The notes under the pieces were generated by a model. The model made no database searches, was not told the origin of the DNA, and saw only the letters and a program-made list of their open reading frames with translations. The position numbers and the translations under genes are program-made. Source: Fidelibacterota bacterium (GTDB lineage Bacteria; Fidelibacterota; Marinisomatia; SCGC-AAA003-L08; D37C17). From it: DNA of 52,868 bases. How positions within the stretch are numbered: the first letter of the stretch is position 1; every line of letters begins with the position of its first letter. This document shows positions 23,083-31,239 of this stretch, in pieces. The stretch is from contig JACNLQ010000082.1 of the NCBI GenBank assembly GCA_014381415.1, positions 1-52,868 on the forward strand, in the 5' to 3' direction.

Positions 23083-26000
23083 TTACTTAATAAGTAGCAC
23101 TTTCCTGGTTTCGTTAAAATTGTTTGATTCCATTCGAATAAAATACAAACCGGAAGGATAGGATGATGCATCCCAATTTATACTGTGAAACCCAGAAACC
23201 TGAAAATTATTCATAAGAATTGCTATCTGTCTGCCGGAGATATCATAGACAAATATTTCTACCTTTCCATTATCTGGGATTCCATATTTAATGGTTGTGA
23301 TGGGATTAAACGGATTGGGATAAATATTAGAGATACTGTAGGTTATGGGCAGCAATAATTCCTCCAGTACCAGAGGGTTATTTTCACAGTCAAATCCTTC
23401 AGCAGGACCATCACCTCCGCATTTGCCACAAACATCTAAAATGGCTGTACCTCCACATTCACCTGCACAATCAAGAATGGAAACCCCATTACAATCGCCG
23501 TTACAATCTAATCCATTAGCAGAGCCGCCAACTTCAGATAAATCCGCAGCACAACTTCCATCATCCCATATCGCGTTTTCATCAAAATTGCAATTGACTA
23601 AATTTGTACATCCCCCTAAAATATTTGATCCACGGCGGCTAATCCCTCCTCGAAATTCGCTCCAGTAGCCCTCACATATTCCCAATTCCTTAATATCAAT
23701 TACTACTAGGTTTTTCCCTGAGCCAGCTAAAATTTCCAGATCACCATCATTATCTAAATCAGTAATCATAGGCGACCCTGAAAAGGGAAATTCATTGGAT
23801 AGGGGAAAATAGGTGTAATTACTACCATCCAGATGAAATGTAACCAATTCTCCTTGATCTGTAGCCACAACAAGCTCTGCCATACCATCCCCATCCAGAT
23901 CAGAAAACACAACCGAACCTACAATGTTACCGTTTACTTCTATAGGCCAACCCTGCAGGGCAAAACCCTCAGCATCTACTGCATAAATCTTTTCATCATT
24001 GGAACCAAAGAAAATATAGGTTTCAGAATTATACTCTAAAAATGATGGTGAAGTTTCTACTTTATCACCCGTTATAATTGTAAACCGTAAACTGCCATCA
24101 CTATTTATGGCATAAAAACTGTTATCAATACTTCCGAAAAATATAACTTTTTCACCGTCTATTTCAGCAATTGATGGTGCTGTTTGAATTTTATCTTCAA
24201 CGATATAGGGAAAACCGAGTGCTATTGTAGCATCATCATAAATGAGATAGATATTGTCATCGTCTGTCCCCACCACTATATCATCTTTCCCATTGCCGTT
24301 AAAATCTGAGAGAGCAACACCTGCTTTCATTTTTTCGCCCAAAGTGCGAGGGAATCCAGTCACATCACTTCCATCAACATTAACAGCAAATATTTTCTGT
24401 TCACTTGCGGGAACGGAATAGCCTCCAATAACCACCTCAAGTTCTAAATCATCATCCAAATTCCCAATAGCTGGAGTCCCCATTAAATATTGACCTGCAA
24501 AATATTCTGTTTTTAATCCATTTTTATCAAATATATAGAGATACTTTGATTTTGAGGTTATGATAAATTCAGTAAGACCATCACCATCTAAATCAGCTGC
24601 AGCAGCAGAACCCCAAATCTGACTACCCGTATCATAGGGAAAGGTATCGTCCTCCACCTCGATCCCATTGGAATTGAAAATGTGAATGAAGCCATTATTA
24701 TCACCAAATATGATCTCTTTATCACCATCCCCCTCCAAATCAATAACTAAGGGACTGGATCTGATTTCTGCTGTGGAAATTGGGAACCCCGACTGATTAA
24801 AACTCACAGACATTTTGGTATAATCTATTTTTTGATTATAATTATATTCTGAACTGTTCCCGTTCACATCCATTTGAAAATTAATTTCACCCAATACAAT
24901 ATCAGATGCTATGGAAATTTTATAATTATCACTGGTATTAATTAATGACTCTCCGGCAGCAATATTTCCATATACTGCACTTCCATCATGAATAATCACG
25001 CCAGAATTATCAGTTAAAAGTTCGGCTTCAATATTTTCTGCATCTGCCCACCCAATTTGATTGGTTAATGAAATGGTAAGAAACCCTGTTTCACCGGGGT
25101 TAATTACACCATCTCCATCTCCCACAATTTCAGTAAATTCATATCCCCCCGTTTGAATATAGGGGAAAAAGCCCTTTCCAATAGCTTTATGGGCATCCAC
25201 CATGCCAGCACCCAGGCAATACTCCCCATCGTTTCCATTGCAGTCGATATAATCAAGATTCATATCATCATCATAAATAGTAGAATCCGCAGAAAGTAAA
25301 ATTTGTTCCTTTATGTCAATATTAGTCCATTCAGGATAAAATGACCATAAAAGCCCCATGACGCTGGCAGCATTGGGACTTGCCATAGATGAACCATCCC
25401 AGGATTGATAGCTGGTTCCAATAATTGTACTTAATATATTTTCTCCTGGTGCGGCTAAATCAACGGTATTATGATAAGTAGCCCAGCCTCCCCAGTCGCC
25501 ATTACAATCTACAGCACATACCGAAACAGAATTATCATAACTGGCTGGGTAATGGGCAGCGTATTGTTCATCATTAACTTCTTCGTCCCCATTTCCAGCA
25601 GCACCCACAACAACAGCACCATAGGTATTAAAGGCATTGTTAATAACGGAATTTTCGGATGAAGAATAACCATCTCCTCCCCAGCTATTATTAATGATGG
25701 TACGCATCCCTGCATTATACCCTGCCTTTGCTGCATAGGTGATGCCATCATAGCCATTATGAATACCCGGTTCATCAGTTTCTGGTCCATCATTTGAACA
25801 TTTCACCGATAAAATGCTACCATTAAAGACAGGGGATGCAATTCCAATTCCATTATCGGAGGTAGCAGCCAATATTCCTGCCACATGGGTACCATGTGCC
25901 CAATCACTACCATTTGCAACCCCTGTTTTAGGGAATGGATCATTATCTTCAGACCCAAATTCACCAGAGGCATCCCAACCTATTATGTCATCTATGTATC

Positions 26001-26769
26001 CGTTTCCATCGTTATCAATTCCATCTATAAATGGTGAACCTTCCGCAAGTGCATCCCTTAGATTAATTTCGCCATCTCCATTTAAATCTGATTGGGTGGA
26101 CATAAATTCTGAAATTTCTGGAGCTGAAATCAAGTTATCATTATTCAAATCAATAATCGAAAATAAATCATTAATTATGTCATTGCCTGTTAATTCTCCC
26201 TGATTCACCCAGATATTTTCAATGAGGTCAGGGTGTGTATAGTCCACCCCAGTATCTACGGACGCCAACAGTATATTCTTTCCACCAGGAAATTCATTGG
26301 GGATATCCCAGTAATCCCAGGCAAGGTCAGCTTTAACCGCTCCGATGCTGCATTGACTGGAATATCGAGGATCGTTAGGCATATAATATGGTTTTCGGAG
26401 ATATTCTGCTTCTGCATACAGAATAAATGGGAAATCCTGAATGGACGAAATAGATTGTTCGGTTCTGCCAAGTCCATTTCCATCTAAATAGACGCGGTAA
26501 ATCCTATTTAGATAGATATCACCATCTCTATCCATTTCGGTAGCATGTTTAATCCATGGTTCTATTTTAACTACATTGTTGGATTGGAAAAATTCATCTA
26601 ACTCTGCCATACCTACAGTGATTTTACTTCGGCTGAGAGCTATATTTAGTGGCTGCACTTCGGGCTTCAAACAGAATAGAAAGGTATTTGGAGATTGCTC
26701 AGGAACCATCCCTGCAATGGATTTGAAAAATATCGTGAATAAAAGAAGATTTAACGGCCTATTAATCAT
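23083..26769 (-). CDS. Secreted subtilisin-like protease with beta-propeller repeats and type IX-like sorting domain
   Basis: A 1228-residue exported protein. It has a signal peptide (residues 1-20), an inhibitor-like propeptide to about 150, and an S8 catalytic domain with D172 (SVDTGVDYTHPD), H292 (AHGTHVAG) and S461 (GSSMASP). Between Asp and His is an EF-hand-like insertion (residues about 205-262) with DxNxD repeats, likely calcium-binding. Residues 650-1040 hold FG-GAP/VCBS repeats (DLDGDGLTEF, DFNGNGKDDIV). Two Cys/Gly/Asp-rich repeats follow, then a C-terminal NPFNPITTIKYG...SGLYFIRM sorting domain. It is probably a surface-anchored or released degradative protease. Single gene; the C-terminus is intact. 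Confidence 0.93.
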   Translation of the reverse strand: MINRPLNLLLFTIFFKSIAGMVPEQSPNTFLFCLKPEVQPLNIALSRSKITVGMAELDEFFQSNNVVKIEPWIKHATEMDRDGDIYLNRIYRVYLDGNGLGRTEQSISSIQDFPFILYAEAEYLRKPYYMPNDPRYSSQCSIGAVKADLAWDYWDIPNEFPGGKNILLASVDTGVDYTHPDLIENIWVNQGELTGNDIINDLFSIIDLNNDNLISAPEISEFMSTQSDLNGDGEINLRDALAEGSPFIDGIDNDGNGYIDDIIGWDASGEFGSEDNDPFPKTGVANGSDWAHGTHVAGILAATSDNGIGIASPVFNGSILSVKCSNDGPETDEPGIHNGYDGITYAAKAGYNAGMRTIINNSWGGDGYSSSENSVINNAFNTYGAVVVGAAGNGDEEVNDEQYAAHYPASYDNSVSVCAVDCNGDWGGWATYHNTVDLAAPGENILSTIIGTSYQSWDGSSMASPNAASVMGLLWSFYPEWTNIDIKEQILLSADSTIYDDDMNLDYIDCNGNDGEYCLGAGMVDAHKAIGKGFFPYIQTGGYEFTEIVGDGDGVINPGETGFLTISLTNQIGWADAENIEAELLTDNSGVIIHDGSAVYGNIAAGESLINTSDNYKISIASDIVLGEINFQMDVNGNSSEYNYNQKIDYTKMSVSFNQSGFPISTAEIRSSPLVIDLEGDGDKEIIFGDNNGFIHIFNSNGIEVEDDTFPYDTGSQIWGSAAAADLDGDGLTEFIITSKSKYLYIFDKNGLKTEYFAGQYLMGTPAIGNLDDDLELEVVIGGYSVPASEQKIFAVNVDGSDVTGFPRTLGEKMKAGVALSDFNGNGKDDIVVGTDDDNIYLIYDDATIALGFPYIVEDKIQTAPSIAEIDGEKVIFFGSIDNSFYAINSDGSLRFTIITGDKVETSPSFLEYNSETYIFFGSNDEKIYAVDAEGFALQGWPIEVNGNIVGSVVFSDLDGDGMAELVVATDQGELVTFHLDGSNYTYFPLSNEFPFSGSPMITDLDNDGDLEILAGSGKNLVVIDIKELGICEGYWSEFRGGISRRGSNILGGCTNLVNCNFDENAIWDDGSCAADLSEVGGSANGLDCNGDCNGVSILDCAGECGGTAILDVCGKCGGDGPAEGFDCENNPLVLEELLLPITYSISNIYPNPFNPITTIKYGIPDNGKVEIFVYDISGRQIAILMNNFQVSGFHSINWDASSYPSGLYFIRMESNNFNETRKVLLIK

Positions 26770-26925
26770 GGGGAAAGTTACTATGATTTGGGGAATAGAT
26801 TCCGAGAGTGGAAATGTAGAATTGAAAAAATAATTGGTTCCCTTCTTATTTAATCAAAAGGAGAAAAATACAAGAACAATCACAATCAATCTATTACTTT
26901 AAACCATTCTCCTCAGATATTTACT

Positions 26926-26947
26926 CAACAACTTGGAAAAGTTGTTG
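26926..26947. other. Hairpin with GGAA loop between protease and response regulator genes
   Basis: CAACAACTT (26926-26934) and AAGTTGTTG (26939-26947) form a perfect 9-bp stem with a GGAA tetraloop on the plus reading. It lies in the 258-bp gap downstream of the response-regulator stop and upstream of the protease start (both minus strand). No T-run follows, so it is at best a weak terminator. Nothing else is seen in the gap. Confidence 0.3.
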
Positions 26948-27027
26948 TACATCATGTTTTCCAGCTTGTTGCGATACCACTTAACAAACAGTCTGTTTTA
27001 TGGTAATTCGCCTTACTTTATTATTAA

Positions 27028-27393
27028 TCAAATGTACTTGCTGACTATTTGTTTGAATTCATGAATTCCAATGGGTTTCTTAACAAAATCATTTGCACCC
27101 AAGTCCTTCACCGTTTTAATGGTTGAATCATGACAATAGGCAGAGATTACAACCACAGGTGTATCCTTGGTTTCTTTTGTTTTGCGAATCCATTTCAATA
27201 TTGCAAACCCATCTGGTTCGGGCATGAGGAGGTCTAAAATAACCAAGTCAAAAGACTCCTCCCGCAGTTTTTCCATGGTTGATTCACCATCGTTTGTTGT
27301 AATGATATCCCAATTGGGACGTTCAATTACTGCTTCCAGAATTTCAACTAAATCTGGTTCATCATCTGTTAGTAATATTCGCTTATTTGCCAT
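27028..27393 (-). CDS. Single-domain response regulator
   Basis: A 121-residue stand-alone receiver domain with the acidic pocket DDEPD (residues 10-14), the phospho-acceptor D54 in VILDLLMPEPDG, a Ser in VVISAY and the conserved Lys in FVKKPIG. There is no output domain, so it acts through protein contact, like CheY or Spo0F. It starts 10 bp after the stop of the histidine kinase and is almost certainly its partner. Confidence 0.94.
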   Translation of the reverse strand: MANKRILLTDDEPDLVEILEAVIERPNWDIITTNDGESTMEKLREESFDLVILDLLMPEPDGFAILKWIRKTKETKDTPVVVISAYCHDSTIKTVKDLGANDFVKKPIGIHEFKQIVSKYI

Positions 27394-27403
27394 AATTAAC
27401 TCC

Positions 27404-29482
27404 TTATTTTAATGGTAATGTAAATGAAAAAGTGCACCCATGTCCAGCGCCTTTACTCTCTACCCAAACTTTTCCGTTCATTTGATTAACAAGTCTTTTT
27501 ACAATGGACAATCCCAATCCTGTACCCTGAATACGGACTTCCCCAGTCATGGCTGCTCTGTAAAATTCCTCAAAAACTAATTTAATTTCTTCTTCGTTAA
27601 GGCCAATCCCTTCATCACTGATTTGAATTATTAAATAGTTATCATCTAATTGGGTTGTGATAAATACCTTTCCACCGTCAGAATTATATTTCAGTGCATT
27701 ATCTATCAAATTCAGCATTGTCTGGTAAATTGCATCAGAGTCGCCAATAACCATTTGATCCGCTGCAATATTATTGAATTCTATTTGCTGTGATTTATAA
27801 TTAGCTATTATCAACATCTCATTGATTGCCTTTCTTATAACATCACTTATCATAACCTCTTCTTTTTTAGTTCCCATAACCCCTGCTTCAATTTTTGATA
27901 CACTTAATAAGTCATCCACAATTTTATCCAACCTCACTGAATGACCAACAATCTTTTCTATTTTTTGTGTTTGTTCATCATTTAATATTCCCCATTTTTC
28001 AGCAGATAGCAGTTGAGAAAAACCCATAATTGCTGCAATGGGAGTCCGTAAATCATGAGAAACTCTTGATATGAATCTTTCCTTTTCTTTTTGAAGTAAA
28101 AGCAATTCCCCTGTTCTATCTTGAACTTTACTTTCTAATTCATCATGAGCTTCTCTCAGTTTGTTTTCAATCTTTAACCGCTCCACCAATTCAGCTCTCG
28201 CTTTATTATATAGTCGGGCATTTTGAATGGCTATGGTTACCTGATTTCCAAAAACCGTAATTGCTGAAACATCCTCTTTTTTCAGCCCCTTACCCCAAAC
28301 TGAAAGTATACCCGTAGTAGTTTTATCAATAACCATTGGCACTGAAATAGAGGGGGTGTTATTTCTGAAACCAAGTACTTTTAGTATTTGCGCCACTAAA
28401 CCAGAAGGAAGCTGGGGAATTGCTAATTTCACCTCATCTGTGAGATTAGATATAAATACTGGTTGCTGCCTATAAAATAACTTTTTATAATATTTAAATC
28501 GTTCATATGGTATTTGGTATCCATTTAAATTAAATCCAGCTAATTTTTCTGCAGTTTTCAATATTTTATTTCCAAAAGATGAATACCAGGCAATTATAGT
28601 TTTATTTTTTAAATCAATATTTCCTATAAAGCAATAGAATCCAAGTTTTTTTAATTCATCACCCAACATATTTAAAACATCTTCAGGATTTTTGGCAGAT
28701 ACAATTTTAGCTGCTACATGGCTCAGTCCTGCAATAATTTTATTGGACAGCGCTAAATTCCTTTCACTTGTTTCTAAAGCCTTATTTCTTAAATTCAATT
28801 CCACCAACATTTCATTGAAAGAAACTGTGAGTTGTCCTACTTCATCCAAACTGGTAATTTCTGCCCGAATTTTTGTATCCTTCTTACTCTTGATATCTTT
28901 TACTACATTGGTTAAATTGAGAATTGGATCTGAAATAACTTTCTGGAAATTAGCTGTTAAAAAATAGGCTACCAGAAAAGAAATTAATAGTACCCCAAGC
29001 ACAACACCCCCATACCACCAAAGTCTGGCATACAACCCTTTTAAATCAGCTTGGATAAAAATATATCCTATTATTTCCTCTCCAAGAAAAATGGGTCGTA
29101 ATGACAGCAAATAATTATTTTGAAATTGTACCCCCAGATTATGGGAATCAGGAGCAATTAATTTTTCTGTACTTTGTCCATGGTATTGGACAAATATATT
29201 TCCTGATTCGTTTAATATACTAGCTGAAACCACATTTGGCTCTGATTCTAATGCAGATAAAGACTCAAATGCTGTACCTTTATCCTGAAAAATAATAGAT
29301 GCCGTATTATTTCTCCCAATGACTTCCCCTAAAGTCTCTATTTTATGGATGAGTGAATTTCGGTAACTGAAAAGGTCAGTTACCCCTAAAATAATGCAGG
29401 TGAGAAGAACAACAGAAGTACTGATAAGCATTATCAGTATTGTTAATTTCTGTTTTATTGGACGATTGCGGAATGCGGTCAT
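27404..29482 (-). CDS. Membrane histidine kinase: CHASE8-HAMP-GAF-HisKA-HATPase
   Basis: A 692-residue sensor kinase. Transmembrane helices at residues about 13-33 and 155-177 enclose a periplasmic CHASE8-type domain (NNTASIIFQDKGTAFESL, VVSASILNESGNIFVQY). A HAMP linker (178-235), GAF domain (250-425), coiled coil (425-465), HisKA with phospho-accepting H476 (RVSHDLRTPIAAIMGF) and a C-terminal HATPase (GDSDAIYQTMLNLIDNALKY, GTGLGLSIVKRLV) follow. CHASE8 is the periplasmic sensor of YfiN-type enzymes, which is controlled by YfiR; here a YfiR homologue is encoded immediately upstream. It probably responds to envelope or redox stress. Confidence 0.93.
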   Translation of the reverse strand: MTAFRNRPIKQKLTILIMLISTSVVLLTCIILGVTDLFSYRNSLIHKIETLGEVIGRNNTASIIFQDKGTAFESLSALESEPNVVSASILNESGNIFVQYHGQSTEKLIAPDSHNLGVQFQNNYLLSLRPIFLGEEIIGYIFIQADLKGLYARLWWYGGVVLGVLLISFLVAYFLTANFQKVISDPILNLTNVVKDIKSKKDTKIRAEITSLDEVGQLTVSFNEMLVELNLRNKALETSERNLALSNKIIAGLSHVAAKIVSAKNPEDVLNMLGDELKKLGFYCFIGNIDLKNKTIIAWYSSFGNKILKTAEKLAGFNLNGYQIPYERFKYYKKLFYRQQPVFISNLTDEVKLAIPQLPSGLVAQILKVLGFRNNTPSISVPMVIDKTTTGILSVWGKGLKKEDVSAITVFGNQVTIAIQNARLYNKARAELVERLKIENKLREAHDELESKVQDRTGELLLLQKEKERFISRVSHDLRTPIAAIMGFSQLLSAEKWGILNDEQTQKIEKIVGHSVRLDKIVDDLLSVSKIEAGVMGTKKEEVMISDVIRKAINEMLIIANYKSQQIEFNNIAADQMVIGDSDAIYQTMLNLIDNALKYNSDGGKVFITTQLDDNYLIIQISDEGIGLNEEEIKLVFEEFYRAAMTGEVRIQGTGLGLSIVKRLVNQMNGKVWVESKGAGHGCTFSFTLPLK

Positions 29483-29501
29483 ACCAAAGTTTTATTTTTT
29501 T

Positions 29502-30047
29502 TCACCAGGATTTTGAATTGGTGGCTAAACCCAATAATTTTGAGCTTATCTTAATATTTGATTGGACAGCAGCTTCATTATTAATAGCAAACTGCATTCT
29601 GTTTTTCCGTTTTTGCAAATTTATTATTCCGCCGGAAGTTAAAAAAATATCATCCTCGCCCACTGTTAAAACAGCTTGATCCTGAAAGGATTTCAAAATC
29701 TTATTCAAATCTTGTTTATGGGAAGTTGCAAAATATAGCAAATGTACAATAGGCAATTCCTGAAGGGTTTCAATTTGAATAACATGGATTTTTTTTCCTT
29801 TTGTGAATTTTCCATTTAAAGTTTGCAGAATACTCACAAATTCCGGATCATTATAAACACCAATTATAAAATTAGAATCATTTTCTTGAAATGCATTATC
29901 GGGCCATTCAATAAATTTAGTGAAATTATACAAATAGGCAGATTTAATCTGGTATTCCCGATCAGAAATTTTATCTGCAAAAAGGAATGAGTAGAATTGT
30001 ATGGGAATAATAATAAATAGAATTGGTACTTTTGATTTCCTTTTCAT
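29502..30047 (-). CDS. YfiR-like periplasmic regulator (DUF4154)
   Basis: A DUF4154 protein with the hallmark YQIKSAYLYNFTKFIEWPDNAF and LPIVHLLYFATSHKQDLNKI segments and the C-terminal NLQKRKNRMQFAINNEAA. I place the start at the Met of MKRKSKVPILFIII (about 181 codons), because it gives a normal signal peptide (residues 1-25). An upstream in-frame ATG at 30135-30137 would add 30 residues and overlap the previous gene. In Pseudomonas YfiR represses the CHASE8 diguanylate cyclase YfiN; here it likely regulates the CHASE8 kinase 19 bp downstream. Confidence 0.87.
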   Translation of the reverse strand: MKRKSKVPILFIIIPIQFYSFLFADKISDREYQIKSAYLYNFTKFIEWPDNAFQENDSNFIIGVYNDPEFVSILQTLNGKFTKGKKIHVIQIETLQELPIVHLLYFATSHKQDLNKILKSFQDQAVLTVGEDDIFLTSGGIINLQKRKNRMQFAINNEAAVQSNIKISSKLLGLATNSKSW

Positions 30048-30106
30048 CCCAATAAAAATTTGGATTATCATCTTAAAGCACAAATTTGATTTCTCCTGTA
30101 ATAGTC

Positions 30107-31159
30107 TTAAAATGTCCTTTGCCAACCTATAGACCATGTATTTTTTATTCCCAATTGAAATCCGTTAACCGATTGATAAAGAGGGAAACCAAATTCTAAT
30201 TCTAGTCGATTCCCTTTAAATTTCCCATTATTCTGAAAAGTATTCATCCCCAATTTGAGTGCAATTATTCTGCCTCCGGAATTAGCCGTATCAGCCGTAG
30301 GTACCATATTTACATTTAAATCCAAATCACTACCGATTATTGGCGAGAATATTCGCCCATCCATTATAGCTGTAAAACTTAGCCAATCATAGAGAAAGCG
30401 GTTAACCCATCCGGTTAAATGATATTGATTTCCAAGTTTATATTCATTTGCATTTTCAGAAATGGGAAAAGTGCCCATAGAATGGAATCCAAAAACAAAT
30501 TTTTCAGCCTGATATATATAATTCATACCTGGTATCAAGGATACCGATCCCAATCCTAACTGCATGGAATAAGGCAGTTTTTTCATTTCTCCCATGATAT
30601 TATCCTTTTGATCTATAGACCCTGTGGGAAGACTCATTGATAACATAAATGCCAGCCAATAGGGGTATTGCTGATGAAATAAATAATGACCCATGAGTTG
30701 CACGTCTCCTATTCCACTTGATCGAGTAGTATAAGTGGACTCATCCTCGCGCAAATGGTTCATAGATTTTTTCTCATAGGAGAGCATTGCCATGAGTGTC
30801 AGTCGGTCATTCCAGCCATACATAATTTCCAGCATATCCATTTCCACTGACATCTTGGTTGGTGCAACCGTATAACTCCGAAAAATGGTGTCATTGTTAA
30901 TGGAATTATTTTCATTTAAGAAACCTTCCTTCACCATATTCATTTTTTTATATCCAACCATCCACTCTCCTGCAAAATGGATATGACTGCCCATAACATT
31001 TATGGGGACAATTTCCGTCTCCAGTAATTCTTCTAAAGAAATTTCGGTTGGATTTATGAGAGTGTCTTGATGCATGCCTAACCCAATCCCTGTAGAAGTA
31101 ATAATCAGGATTAGAAAGTAATTAATTGACCCTAAAATCAGTTTGGATTTCAGTTCCAT
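30107..31159 (-). CDS. Outer-membrane beta-barrel of the MetA-pathway transporter type
   Basis: A 350-residue exported protein. It has an N-terminal signal segment (residues about 10-28), then SLEELLETEI near 41-50, a motif more usual just after the signal peptide of TonB-dependent receptors encoded beside DUF4154 and kinase genes. The rest resembles the phenol_MetA_deg-type barrel family: HFAGEWMVGYKKMNM, the Met-rich VAPTKMSVEMDMLEIMYGWNDRLTLMAML, SSGIGDVQLMG and LSMSLPTGSID. The methionine-rich segments recall members associated with copper. It probably forms a channel or receptor feeding the YfiR/CHASE8 system. Confidence 0.75.
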   Translation of the reverse strand: MELKSKLILGSINYFLILIITSTGIGLGMHQDTLINPTEISLEELLETEIVPINVMGSHIHFAGEWMVGYKKMNMVKEGFLNENNSINNDTIFRSYTVAPTKMSVEMDMLEIMYGWNDRLTLMAMLSYEKKSMNHLREDESTYTTRSSGIGDVQLMGHYLFHQQYPYWLAFMLSMSLPTGSIDQKDNIMGEMKKLPYSMQLGLGSVSLIPGMNYIYQAEKFVFGFHSMGTFPISENANEYKLGNQYHLTGWVNRFLYDWLSFTAIMDGRIFSPIIGSDLDLNVNMVPTADTANSGGRIIALKLGMNTFQNNGKFKGNRLELEFGFPLYQSVNGFQLGIKNTWSIGWQRTF

Positions 31160-31239
31160 AATTTGCTAATTAATCTTCCATAAAATAACTGTTTAATTTA
31201 CTCCAATTTGAATAAAACCTTTCAATTATGTTTTATTTA

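Noticed and set aside
30048-30137. Longer YfiR start at 30135-30137
   Set aside because: It would overlap the barrel gene by 31 bp and put 30 charged residues ahead of a normal signal peptide.
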